A stretch of DNA of 64,000 nt, taken from the NCBI GenBank assembly GCA_036867785.1, contig CP145419.1, positions 806,001-870,000 on the forward strand, in the 5' to 3' direction. The stretch's first letter is position 1; every line of letters starts with the position of its first letter. The position numbers and the translations under genes are program-made. Positions 1-11,500 of the stretch are shown here, piece by piece. This DNA is from Plasmodiophora brassicae. Lineage: Eukaryota; Endomyxa: Phytomyxea; Phytomyxea; Plasmodiophorida. Under the pieces are notes generated by a model that saw nothing but the letters and a program-made list of their open reading frames with translations, was not told the DNA's origin and ran no database searches.

Positions 1-1693
1 TGCTCGTCAAGTTCGCGAACATCGGCAATTAGTCGAACCTGCTCCAAGTTTGTTGCGGTGAACGTGTTGTTGTTCGATTGGATACTCTGACGGAGGACCT
101 GCGAAGTGCCGGGATTCCCATTATCCAGTTTCGTCCAGACACGTCTCGAAGGCCGCACGCGAAGAAATCCGGTCTCGACCATGTCGATAATGCCTTTGGC
201 GTACATCCAAGTTAGAATAGACAGCTTGGTGGTTCCATTCCGATCCGAGACATCGACATAACCTACACCGCCATGGTCACCTGCAGCACAAATGTCGCGT
301 ACATGATCCTTCACAACGGTTTCTTCCAAATAGCATCTCTGGATGTTCGACAGCTGCTGCGCATCGATCTCCTTGCAGCAAATAGTGACGCACTGGCCAT
401 TGCTGTCGGGACGCCGAGCCGCACGCCCTGCCTGCTGAACGAAATCCATTGGACTGCTTGGTAGGCCGTATTGGACGATCAGTCCTACGTCCATGCGGTT
501 GATACCCAAGGAGAAAGCAACCGTGGCTACCATAATGGCGGACTGGTGCTGCTCCCAGCCTAGCTGCTGACGTTCGCGTACAGGTTCAGGCATACCTGGA
601 AGAAGATATTAGACATCGTAGCTCTCTGTTGGTAACTATTGTTTTCGTACCACCACGATACTTGAAGACCGGCCGAGACGGAGGAACATGTTTGACCAAC
701 AGATCATGCACCTTATCAGCGTGTTCTCGCCGCAACACGTAGACAATGGCCGCATTGCCATCATCGCAACGAGAGATGATATTAATAAGCATCGCGTCTG
801 CGTTCGCCATGGCCTCGCAGTGCACAAACCGATGCCCGACATTGGTGCGTGCAGACGGGGCCCAAACGACATTGTTTGCATCGATGTCGAAATGCATCAG
901 CATGCGGGGTAAACGACGCTTTGACAGAGTAGCCGTCAATACCAGAATAGGGCAGAGCAATCGCACAGCGATCAGAGCAGCGCGATGATAGTCTGCGCGG
1001 AACCGTTCTCCCCATTGTATAGCGGTGTCCCCTTCGTCGAAAGTAACGAACGAAACATGTGTGAGAGTCGATGGACACACTTGGAATAGTCGTACAAACA
1101 TTTCGGGACTGATGAACAGGAGTTTCAGTCCCTTCCCGAAACGGGAATATATTGCCTGTCGTTCAGTCGGCGTTCTGGTACCTGTTCAACATGCGATTTA
1201 GAGTCGAAACGACATAGTGCATTGACAATGCACAACCGTTGACAATGTCTACTGTGCCCTTGAAGTATTTACAGGCCTGTTGATACTGATCAAGTATCAA
1301 GCTGTTCAACGGTGAAACGACGATGCCAGTGCCTGGAAGCTCCTTGGCAGCCGCCTGGTACACAAGCGACTTCCCGGAACCTGTTGGGCTAACGAACAAG
1401 GTTGAACGGCCGTCCACGATTGACGTTATTGCTTCACGTTGACCAGGTCGGAGAGAACGAATCCCCATTGCACCCATGAGCTCCTCGGTCCCTGAAGTCT
1501 TCCGCCGAGCCATCTCCCGCCGAGCCATCTTATGGCATGATGCGTTCTCGTTCGGGACCATGAGACGTTTCATGGTACGTGCAAGCAGAAGACAGACTAC
1601 AACGCCCTCGCGTTCGACGACGACCGGCGCTTGGTTGCAATTTGGCGCGATGGCCGGAGAATCTTTGAACTGCGCAAATAGAATCCTCTCCAT
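1..1693 (-). CDS. RecQ-family DNA helicase (3' part, runs off left edge)
   Basis: ATP-dependent 3'-5' DNA helicase of the RecQ family, expected to act in nuclear recombination and replication repair. On the minus strand the exons read, in order: LRPGQREAI (motif 0), SPTGSGKS (Walker A), IVVSPLNSLILDQ (motif Ia), FDEGD (a variant of the usual DExH box), LTATL (motif III), then the helicase-C part with ATVAFSLGINRMDV and QQAGRAARR (motifs V and VI). Two introns restore the frame: 1175-1226 (52 bp) and 596-650 (55 bp). After splicing the region around the second intron reads KYRGGMPEPVRERQ, the expected start of RecA domain 2. The first ATG of the open frame is at 1693. A later Met (near 1600) is possible because the first residues look unstructured. 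The RQC/HRDC part, if present, lies outside the window. The 175-bp minisatellite lies just upstream. Confidence 0.87.
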
Positions 1694-1730
1694 TGTATGT
1701 AGCTACCTATGTAGCTACATCGTGAAATCT

Positions 1731-2690
1731 ATGCTCCTCCACTGGAATGTGGGAGGGCGCTGCCTCCTGGAAGGCGGGACCAAATGCCGTTTCTATGCAG
1801 GAATTTGTGTTAGAAATCGCTCACAGCTTCTAGAGCGGAATGTGGGAGCGCGCCGCCTTCCTGGAAGGAGAGGCCAGATGCCGTTTCTATGCAGGAATTT
1901 GTGTTAGAAATCGCTAGCAGCTTCTAGAGCGGCGCCTGGCGGCGGGCCCTTCATGGCTGCGGGCTCCCGCCGGGTCGCCCTCCGCCTGCGTTCCCACTAT
2001 GCTCCTCCACTGGAATGTGGGAGGACGCCGCCTTCCTGGAAGGAGAGGCCAGATGCCGTTTCTATGCAGGAATTTGTGTTAGAAATCGCTAGCAGCTTCT
2101 AGAGCGGCGCCTGGCGGCGGGCCCTTCATGGCTGCGGGCTCCCGCCGGGTCGCCCTCCGCCTGCGTTCCCACTATGCTCCTCCACTGGAATGTGGGAGGA
2201 CGCCGCCTTCCTGGAAGGAGAGGCCAGATGCCGTTTCTATGCAGGAATTTGTGTTAGAAATCGCTAGCAGCTTCTAGAGCGGCGCCTGGCGGCGGGCCCT
2301 TCATGGCTGCGGGCTCCCGCCGGGTCGCCCTCCGCCTGCGTTCCCACTATGCTCCTCCACTGGAATGTGGGAGGACGCCGCCTTCCTGGAAGGAGAGGCC
2401 AGATGCCGTTTCTATGCAGGAATTTGTGTTAGAAATCGCTAGCAGCTTCTAGAGCGGCGCCTGGCGGCGGGCCCTTCATGGCTGCGGGCTCCCGCCGGGT
2501 CGCCCTCCGCCTGCGTTCCCACTATGCTCCTCCACTGGAATGTGGGAGGACGCCGCCTTCCTGGAAGGAGAGGCCAGATGCCGTTTCTATGCAGGAATTT
2601 GTGTTAGAAATCGCTAGCAGCTTCTAGAGCGGCGCCTGGCGGCGGGCCCTTCATGGCTGCGGGCTCCCGCCGGGTCGCCCTCCGCCTGCG
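1731..2690. repeat. 175-bp tandem repeat (minisatellite) upstream of RecQ
   Basis: Four near-identical 175-bp units begin at 1991, 2166, 2341 and 2516. They are preceded by two shortened or diverged copies from about 1731 and about 1841. Each unit contains ATGCTCCTCCACTGGAATG, a block with TTTGTGTTAGAAATCGCT, and a GC-rich block (GGCGCCTGGCGGCGGGCCC). No reading frame is kept through the units and no coding role is apparent. The first two copies differ most and the last four are almost clonal, which suggests recent unequal crossover or slippage. Confidence 0.95.
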
Positions 2691-3013
2691 TTGCCACTTG
2701 GTCCGTTTGCCCGCGGATGGCCCTGCCATTGTCCATAGTTAGCTGCGCCGTTATCCATAGTTTCCATAGTTCCGGGCAATATCGCATATCTGCATATCAC
2801 CGTACGAAACCCGAGCGTATTGCTTGCAAACTATGGAGAGTGGCAGCACCTGGCAGCCGAAATTAGACGAAAAAGTGCGTCGCTCGTCCAGTCCGCCATA
2901 CATCGTCGAGGGTCCGCTTCCCGTTATCCATAGTTAGCTCCACAGACGATTATACTACACGGCTGATATACCATCACCGTTGGGACGTCACAGGTGCCAT
3001 CAAAGCGGACGCC
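2691..3013. other. Non-coding spacer with repeated CCATAGTT words
   Basis: No gene is supported here. The word TCCATAGTT recurs (near 2731, 2753, 2762 and 2928), twice as the longer GTTATCCATAGTTAGCT. It may be decayed tandem repeat or a promoter element of the ORF that starts at 3014. Confidence 0.4.
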
Positions 3014-3835
3014 ATGCCGAACAACGTGCGGACGGCATATAAGGAGTTTGAAGTGTTTGCGCCGGATGTGTTCCGAGCGCACTTCAACAAAACGAAAGCG
3101 AAGTTGGGATGCCACCTCAGGAAGGACAAGGGCGGTCGCAAGTTAGGGAAACGTACGTCCGTCGCTGTACTGATCATTGCCACGTTTGCTCCATCTTTGA
3201 CATACGTTATGTTTGTATGTGAAGGCCCTAAGATCGACGATTCGGATCCTTGTAGTTCCACCGGTGATGAAGATTTTGAGGATACACCCATGGAGCACGG
3301 CAGTCGCAAATCTCTTCGCCTCTCGGAGCTGCCTGAGAGCTCATCCGAATTCACACAAGCTGTCGAATTCAAAAACCCGCCAGTCTTTGCAACGGTTTAC
3401 ACGGACCCAGACACCAACAATGATCGGGTACTCGTTGTTGCAGTGATGCACTCCGGCGCGTCCGACTTCAATTTCAAACTTTCGGACGATGCAAGTACTG
3501 CCATCATCGCCTACACCTGGCCTGAACCCGCATATAATGTCCAACTGCTGTTCAAGAAAGAACTTGCCAGTAAGACACTCGAAGCATATCATCCCAAGCT
3601 AGTCGCCATCAAGCGTGAGCTTGAACAGTTCCGTGACACTATTCAGGATCCTGCCACAGGGGCAGTGCACGTCAAGCTGCCGATCCCTGTTCAGACCGAG
3701 GTGGCGACTTGGTCGAAGCAGGCGACAGCCCGTTCAGATGGGACCACGTTAATTCTGTGGGAACTGAAATCGTTTGAGAGGGCCTACACGGTCACTCGGG
3801 AGGCCACAACCGTGGTAGTTGAGAAAGAGACGTGA
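3014..3835 (+). CDS. Hypothetical protein next to a hAT relic
   Basis: An open frame of 273 codons with an ATG start. I do not recognise the family. The first ~50 residues are basic (lysine-rich), then comes an acidic/serine stretch (around IDDSDPCSSTGDEDFED), then a segment with alternating hydrophobics that ends in a long charged helix-like part (LKRELEQFRDTIQ-like composition). A hydrophobic stretch at about residues 48-70 should not be read as a membrane helix. Bases 3151-3222 start GTACGT, contain a TTGAC branch-like site, end in AG and are exactly 72 bases, so this is probably an in-frame intron. The ORF abuts a decayed hAT transposon and may be an accessory gene of that element. An independent gene is equally possible. 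Confidence 0.45.
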   Translation: MPNNVRTAYKEFEVFAPDVFRAHFNKTKAKLGCHLRKDKGGRKLGKRTSVAVLIIATFAPSLTYVMFVCEGPKIDDSDPCSSTGDEDFEDTPMEHGSRKSLRLSELPESSSEFTQAVEFKNPPVFATVYTDPDTNNDRVLVVAVMHSGASDFNFKLSDDASTAIIAYTWPEPAYNVQLLFKKELASKTLEAYHPKLVAIKRELEQFRDTIQDPATGAVHVKLPIPVQTEVATWSKQATARSDGTTLILWELKSFERAYTVTREATTVVVEKET

Positions 3836-4039
3836 CTCCATTAATATAGAACCCGATTTCCTGATATCTCCAGCAAACTTACGTATTACTACAGGTTAAT
3901 GGATATTCGCTGGTGTTCCGTTTGTACCACTGGTTAGGAACCGCCTTGATCATCCTCCTGAATCGTGACCAATGGCGGATTCCCGCAACTCCCCGTCTGA
4001 GGCTGCTGGCGATTGCCACAACTCGGAATATGTGGATAC

Positions 4040-4274
4040 CTCTGTGGCTGAATATGTTACTCAGTTACCTTGCATGGCGCATGACTTGCAACTGGCGGCG
4101 AAGGGCCTGCAGCGCCTCCTTAAGTTTTGATGAGTCGCAAATCTTCTTCACTAGTAATTCTCGAAACGTGCAATCGCGACGTCCATGGTCTTACCGGATT
4201 TGATGCCATCCTTAACCGCCAGCCGCAAGACATGCGCCATGCAAGGTAACTGAGTAACGCATTCAGCCACAGGG
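4040..4274. repeat. Imperfect inverted repeat inside the hAT relic
   Basis: Bases 4040-4101 (CTCTGTGGCTGAATATGTTA...) recur as reverse complement at 4213-4274 with roughly 90% identity over 62 bp and a spacer of about 110 bp. Both arms carry the same transposase segment (CAWRM/CMAH region), so a piece of the relic was duplicated in inverted orientation. Confidence 0.85.
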
Positions 4275-4988
4275 GTAGTGTGCCAGCCGCTGTCCCGTGT
4301 GCGGGTACAGCACGCGAACGAAACCCAGAATGCAATGCTTCGTCCCCCAATTCTCGTCGATGTAGTGCACCGTGCCGACGACCATGTAACCACGCTTAGC
4401 GGAAGAAGTCCACATATCGGACGTGAATCCAGGGCGCCTGTCCTTTCGGTCTGTGTTTAACAGCGCCCTGACCCTGTTCTTCTCCTCTCACCACCGATTC
4501 AGTACACGTGCGCGAACCGTATCCCGTGATGGAAGCCGGCACTCGGGTCTCAGCGAGTCACAGAACTCCACGAACTCATCCAGCTCGACAACGGTGAACG
4601 ACTGGAAATGAGTGACAATCCAGTCGATCAGTTTTCGGCCCGAGTACTCTCTGTCGACGTTGGTGAAATCAGCAGAAGGCATAACCTTCCGTTTCCCACC
4701 AACCGTCGAACCGCCTCCTTCACTCTTGAAGTAGTGTCTAGTCTTGCCCTGATTGACGGTCGGTTGCGACGGCGCGGTGTACACGTCACTGTGTTCGCTG
4801 ACGAGGTGGCGACGGTAGTATGACGTGTGTTTGACCTTGCAACGCCGCGATTTGTTCTTCGATGCACATGGAAGACAGAACCACGGGGCCACATGTCCTG
4901 CATCGTTCCCAATGACGCCATGAACGTTGCTACTGCTCGCCGCGGCAGTCTGCCACACACAAGTCCCGAGAGTCGAGACTGCACCCAC
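4040..4988 (-). pseudogene. Decayed hAT-family transposase
   Basis: On the minus strand, 4988-4488 encodes a BED-like zinc-finger N-terminus (CLPC...H...H spacing) followed by a stretch typical of the hAT DNA-binding region (ends LPSRDTVRARVLNRW). Further segments down to about 4150 encode the hAT catalytic-domain start (FTSDMWTS, GTVHYIDENWG, LGFVRVLYPHTGQ) and the downstream PCMAHVLRLAVKDG block. These lie in different frames, separated by stops, and the segment between PHTG and CMAH (DNASN region) is missing. The C-terminal dimerisation domain was not found. I conclude it is a non-functional relic. An inverted duplicate of the CMAH segment lies just beyond it (4040-4101). Confidence 0.75.
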
Positions 4989-5029
4989 AAGTCCGCAGAC
5001 CGTCTGCAGGTCCGTGGGTGGCAGGGCGC

Positions 5030-5040
5030 GCTATTTATAA
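5030..5040 (+). promoter_or_regulatory. Possible TATA-type element
   Basis: The sequence CTATTTATAAG stands about 100 bp before the ATG at 5138 in otherwise GC-rich DNA. Position and sequence suit a TATA element for the small gene. No transcription start was established. Confidence 0.3.
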
Positions 5041-5137
5041 GTACCCACCGACCTGGTAGGCAGAAGAGTACTCGGACGCGCGACGGTACAGCTGTGCTTA
5101 GAGCGGCGCATTGTAGTCGTCGCCGGAGGCACCCGCC

Positions 5138-5476
5138 ATGAAGGTCAACACGCACGTTCGCGACAGGCAGATCGGCATCGAGTGCGGCGATGGCGTGCAG
5201 GCAGTGAAATGGCTCGGTGCGTCCATCCAATAGGGGTCCACTGGCCCGATAGCTGAACGAAGGGGCGCGCCGTCTGCAGCCGACGCCAGCCTATGTCGGT
5301 ATGACGGCGCGTTTGGCGTTAGCTTAGGCGTGCCGGTAGCCATGCGAACCGACACGAGTCAGGTTCTGGACATGACGGCGCCGATTGCGTCCTGCCTCGA
5401 ACACGGAGCCCATGTCTGGATCGTGCTGCCCGGCGACGACCGCAATTCGATCGTGCCAACGACGACGACGGAGTGA
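5138..5476 (+). CDS. Small uncharacterised protein (91 aa, two exons)
   Basis: ATG at 5138. An intron at 5217-5279 (GTGCGT...CTGCAG, 63 bp) joins the codon pieces to give KWLADASLCRYD, and the frame then stays open to TGA at 5474-5476. The product is 91 residues: a short N-terminal strand-rich segment (MKVNTHVRDRQIGIECGDG), a WLADASLCRYD core, and an end with VLPGDDRNSIVPTTTTE. There is no signal peptide or membrane segment. It looks like a real, compact soluble domain, possibly a ubiquitin-like or beta-grasp fold, but I cannot name a family. It converges on the USP gene, with only 74 bp between stops; that gap is AT-rich (TTTATATAATATAAATC) and probably carries both 3' ends. Confidence 0.65.
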
Positions 5477-5550
5477 GGGAGCGCCCAGGCCACATCGGCA
5501 CGGGCGCGCTGTTGTTTATATAATATAAATCAATACTCTACAATTGTATT

Positions 5551-8500
5551 CTACGGGCTGGCCAGCGCCGAACTCGACGCCGGAACGACGACACTCTCCG
5601 ACGAGCGCTGCTCCTCTTCAGACCTGTCCAGATCGTGCCCCGTTCTCCGTTTCTTGCTGCTGCCGGTGCTTCGAACGGACGCGGTGTCACAGTCCTCGCT
5701 GTTGTTGTCCACGTCGGTCAGCTCATCGGCCGCATCGTCCTGTTCAGCGCCCTCCAGGTCGGCGCTGCTGTTCAGCGGATGCGGACGAGACCTCGACGGG
5801 CGACGCTCCTCGCGATACACGTCGGGCGATGATGTCGGCACGCGCCTGGACTCATGATCCGCATGGTACTGTCGTCGTGCTGCTGGCGGTTGCTCGTCGC
5901 TGCGAGCCGATCCGCTCTCGGAAGACGACGAGTCATCGGTCGGCCTGCTGTCCACGCCGTATTCGTGGTCGTCAACGTTCCCGCCTACGAACGGAACCTG
6001 CAGGTGACGTCGCAGCTGCTCAATGATGACCAGGTAGGGTGACGATGACACCGAGCGCGGCCGACCGACGCCACCATGCGACGGCGATCCTCCACTGCCG
6101 AAATGATGGTACGATTGCGACTCGTATGCACCTGTGGCGAAAGGCGATCAGCACGGAGCCCGAGACAGAGGTTCCATCCACCGCATCGTACGTTGCATCC
6201 ATCCGAGCATCCATTCCCATTGGTGCCGGTGGACGGCCATGTACGCCGCCAGAGGTTCGCACGCGTCCATGCTGCGCAGCATGTACGCGATCGAATTGAC
6301 AGTGAAGGCGGCATGACCAGCCGAATAGGCGCGAATCTGGTACGACACGCCAGACTCGAAGTTCATCAGCTCCATGATGCGCTGCGCCTAATCCAAGCGG
6401 TGTTAGGGCGATGCCGAGCAGCGGCTGTGGCCCGTACCTGTAGAGAGTCGGCGATCTGGACAATGCCATGGAATAGGTCGAAGTAGGGCTTGACTTGGTC
6501 GGCATTCGCCTTGATAACGCCATCAATAATGATCTTGTTGACAGGTTGCAAGTACGGCAGGTATTCATATGACCTGCGACACGACTTAGCAACAGTGCAA
6601 CCATCAAACCTGGACCATCACCATACCTGTGCACAAGAATATCCACAACACCGGAGACATCGCCGCCGTTCATCAGGGCTCTCTCGTAAAACAATTCGCA
6701 ATTAACAATGATTAGGTCGAGATCGGTCAGCGCCCACAGAGGGCCGGGCAGGCTTGTTGGAGGTCTGATGCCATTCTCACCGAAGCATCCCCGAACAACT
6801 GTGCCCATGACTCTATACACGGTGTGCAAGTCGGGCTGAACAATGCGATTGCCCATGATCGTCGTGTGTTTCGGGTAACCGGGAAGCTGCGAATCCCGAC
6901 CCAGTGTTAAATGCCCTAAACGGGCAACCGCCGATAGACGGACGAGATACTGTCGAGCGTATGGACCGCTCTCTGCCCAACGAAGGAGAACAGCAAACAG
7001 TTGATGGAAGCGGACCCAGTGACGCGACGCCGTGTCGACCAGGCGCATCAGGGAGAATACAACTTCCTGACATAGCGTCCGAGGAATCTCCCCCGAGGAC
7101 GACGACGGGATGCCTTCCTCGTCGGCTTCATGTTGAATTGGGGAGCTGTACGGGGGCAGCGGAGGAGTGTTCGCCGGGATCGGCGGCGTTTCATGGGCGG
7201 AAACCGTCTCGAGGCAAACCGAGAGCACGCTCCCAAATGCCTCGCGCGTGTTCTTGTCGCGACAGTTGAGAAGGAAATCAGACAGTACAAGGATGCGACT
7301 GCCGAATTCACGAAGAAACCACTTCGCGATATCGACATCGACAGAAGCCTCCACCCGGAGCTGAGCGAGAATCGTGCACGCGTCGGCGGCCCCAGACACA
7401 CTGCGAGCCAGGACATCCAATGCGAAACGCGTCGCCAGTTTCAGCACCATAGGTTGGCTTGAAATCGGCTCAGTGGCATTCAAGGATAAGACTTCCCTGA
7501 TGAATGAGACGGACGTCGAATCGAACAGTTGACGATCGCGGAAGAACCGGTTGTTGCTGACAGTGATCTCTTCCAGGATCTTCTCTGGAACATTACACTG
7601 AAAGAAGTTCACATATGCTGCTCAGCAAGAACCGACGAGGGCACGTACCTGCATTCCCACAGGAGCTGGAGCTTCGTCAGTGGAAGGTCTGACCCTTTCA
7701 TACACCAGCATATACGCGTTCTTCATGTTATCCTCGCCACCGAACGCTTCGTCCCCGAGCTTGTCGATGGAAAATCGTCGGACGATCTGGTCATTGAACT
7801 CCAGCCAGGCCGGCATAGGCGCAGATCGATCGCGGATGTAGCTGTAATAGTGGCCAGCGTCGGCAGTCCCGATGTGGATAATGACCCCAGCAAGTTCATA
7901 GTCTAACTGCTCAGGGACTGCACCTTCAGAGCTCGCAGATTGCAATTGTGGTGTCAGGGCACGTTTTGTGTAAGGCTCCATGTTGACGCGAAGCGGGAAC
8001 TCAAACCGGTTGTTGAGCTTCTCGTTCATAAAGGTCTCAAAGTTCAGCTCGAACCTAAACGCGCAAAGTCAGCTTATACCGGCAACATTCAGACGTACGC
8101 CATGCCTCTTCAAGTGGAATATTAATGTGTTCGGAAGATCATCCAGGACCACTCTTTTGAATGTGGTATTCGATCGGGTGCCACAAGAGTCACAGTTTAC
8201 GCCGCTGAGCTTTTCGCCAGCGATATATGCATCGAGTGACTCGGCGAGATTACGAAACCCCTTCACTTGAAGCGAGACGTTCGAGAACTCCTCACGTTGC
8301 TCTCGGACGGAATTGCAACCGCCCTGGCACAACATTTGATTGCAAAGATGTCCGCCAAATGTGTCCTTCAACAGGGACTCGTGGGCAGAACCTTTGAGGG
8401 CCGATTCTATTCGGTCGACAAGCACGTTGAAAAACTCCTGAGCGTCCTGTTGTACACGAACGTCAATCGGCCTTCCAGATTCATCAAGGTAGGATGAGCA

Positions 8501-11500
8501 GAAAGAAGCTGTGCAGTACGCTGAGCTAGCAGACAAGGCCATGTTTGCCATCAGCTTCTGCAACTCGAACAGCAAAGCGCGGTGGTGCCGAAGCGTGTCG
8601 CTGAGGGAGCCGTCATCGTCAATGACTTTCGCTTCGATCAACCCTTTTCGAAGCTTGGGAATCATAAACAGCTGAGAACACAGGGCGTTCATGTAGCACG
8701 TCGTTCCCTGATTGATAAGACCAGCATAACCGGTCGTAGATCGCATCAAGGCCTCAGGCTCGTAGTCGAATCCACGCCGAATGCAGGCATCGTCAGATTC
8801 CTCTGGCGATGCCGGTGAGCAAATTCGTAGTAACGAGGCGATGGCCGTTGAATAAGCTTCCGGAGAGGACGAGCAGATCAAAGTCACACACGCAAACGCA
8901 GTACGTCGCGTGGCAGCCGATCGACACTTGGGCATGAGCCCGAAAAGGCAGTCATCAAGCAGTATTTGCACCGCGCCGGCCCGAGTCGCAATGTCGCAAA
9001 GAGACGGATGCGCTGAACAGAAGACTAGCAGAGTGTCGAGGATCCCCAGAAGCAGTTCGTCAGAAGACGACGCCGAAAGTGTTTCCAGAGGCGCTTCCGT
9101 CGACGTATGTCCAGCAAGCGCGACCACGAAACGTTGGACTAGCGATGCATACGCTTCTGGGGATATCGACTGTGCTGCCTTGAACCGTTCCGAAAGCAGC
9201 TGCTTTAGCAGTGAGAAGAATTGCCCACACGGCGCAGATTCCACTTGGTGAAGAAGCGAGATCAGATAGTCGAGGACGAACACATGGACGGATTGATCAC
9301 GCTGACAGAGGATATATAGAGCATCCCGAGTCTGGTCTCGAATAGATTTCACACGACAGGTCAGTGCTTTGTGGACGATTGAGGTGACCTCGGGATTGCG
9401 GATGCGGGTAAGAACGAGTTCGGGGACTGTCGTTGCGCACCACAGCCACAAAGAAAGAGCAAAGTGGACGACACAAGTCGGCGCCCAAGCAGCGTTACCC
9501 CGGTAGCATGAACGCTCCGTCGCAGACATCCGTTCCACAATGTTAAGAGCACGATCGTGCAACCGGTCCAGCTGAAGCCAATCCATGAGACCCGGCCCCA
9601 GAGGCGGCGCGTCCTGAATGGGGCTGCCGGTCAGCCCATTGTTCGACCCAGGCCGAAGCATCTTGAGTAAAGCCAAGGCAGTTTTCAATAAAAGAGCGAG
9701 GCAGAAGAGAGCAGGATCATCATCCGAGTTCAATTTTCTACAAATTCAGTGAATAACACCATACAGGCATAGTAATAAGCGAAGACCTACTCTGCGCTAA
9801 GAAGTACATTGTAGAGGTGCCGAAGACCGCCGCTCGCAAAGAACGATGACGACCAGTCATTGATAGCGCGTGCATTTTCATCTTCAACATCAGCATTATT
9901 TGCAACGGCAGCAGGGAAAGTCTGCAAGACAGAGCCAGTGATGTCGCCAGATGAAGACTTCGACGACGACGATATGGAATCAGCATCGCCAGCATCAGTT
10001 TCGTAATCTGTCGAGTCATCGTACAGGCCGGAAACGACGTCCTCGTCCATGGCCGTATGCTCTTGAGAAACGAAATTCTGAACAATTTGAAGTGAATACA
10101 TCAGACGGAATGGGGATGAAGCGTCAAAGAGCCGCGACCAATCTGGCTCAGAGCCACCCAAAGGCATATCAACAATTTTGTGTTTCAGCGACGGGTTCGA
10201 AGGAATGCCCATTAAAAGTCGCCAAACCTGCCCTGATAGACGGTCATCGCCCAGCTCAAGGGCTCGAAATAAAATGCCAAAATATTCATCAGATGACGAC
10301 AAGATATCGCGAGGAGAACCTTCACCTTCGGGCCCACAACCCTCGACAAAACCTTTCGCAGCCAGCGATTTGATTTCGTTCCATACAAAGTTGGCAGTGA
10401 AACGCTCGGCGCCTTTCGTGTACAGGTTGATAAACGCATTCAAATTGAAGATGCGGGACCCCGAACCATCAGGTTCACCAAATTCCTCAAGAAACTGACT
10501 TGCGGAACGACAAATCCCGTTCGACAACCCCCTAGCAACAGCGGAAAGCGAAACGAAGGTCGCAAGCTGGTCGATCGAGAATGATGGGGCACCGGCAGAA
10601 AATGAATTGAACAACTTCGAAACGGCAGTGACCGCGACATCAGTAAGGCGGCCGGTTGTCCCAAGTAACGCTGATTGTGGCTGCTGCTGTAGGGCAGAGG
10701 ATGGCGCAGAACCGACAATTCCCTCCGCTCCGCCCAGCTCTCGATGCCTTACCGACACCATCAGATGAATAGGGTGGGCTGGTGAGTAACGGGTATACCC
10801 GCACGCCCCGCCAACTTGTCGTTTCCGCTTGTTTCGACGATGAGACCCGCCGTTGACACCAATGCGCTTCGCGGGGCTACAAATGTCAGCAACAACGCGG
10901 TCATCGAGGCTGGGGGATAACTCCGCACCATTGACGAACAGCCGAACAAGCACTGGATCGACGCCCAGACGATCAGCGATGCAGACCCGCAAATACCGAA
11001 CCGTCGAGCGGGCCGATTGACTAATAAGCCAAGGGGTCTGGCCGGAAAACGTCATACGGAATGAAACGGACGACAATTCGTCGGGCAGATGTCCATCTTT
11101 GCCATCGGATAGGCGGGAATGCCCGTGACTCGGATTGTCAGTTTGAGACCAGGGGATTTCAGCTAGACACTGGGACGCAAGTCGTAGTAAACGACGCAAA
11201 CGAGGAACGTCTCGCGAATCGATGAACGTGACCATCCTCGTCATAATTCCACGAATATGGACAGAACGATGACAGGAAAACAGTTGGTTCAACAGTGCAA
11301 TCGCCGATGAAGAAACCCGATTGTCTACGGCGCTAAGCAATATCGTCCAAATGAAACCAACGCCATCGAGATCACATGACGGAGACAAAACGAGATGGGG
11401 GGCTGAGGAAATTCTTCCTGCCACATAATTGACATGGAGGAAGTACTTCTCAATGCACGCGTAAGCTGACGGTGTTACATAGGCCGCGTCCATAGCGCAG

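Noticed and set aside
1731-2690. Regular repeats resembling a CRISPR array
   Set aside because: The units are 175 bp, directly adjacent and without variable spacers; the genome is eukaryotic.
3151-3222. Transmembrane helix in the orphan ORF at 3014-3835
   Set aside because: The hydrophobic stretch coincides with a 72-bp GT-AG segment carrying a branch-like site, so it is probably an in-frame intron.
6020-6600. C-terminal reading of the USP gene through 6020 as one exon
   Set aside because: Frame is lost at three GT-AG introns; the spliced reading continues to 5551 and gives an exact codon count.
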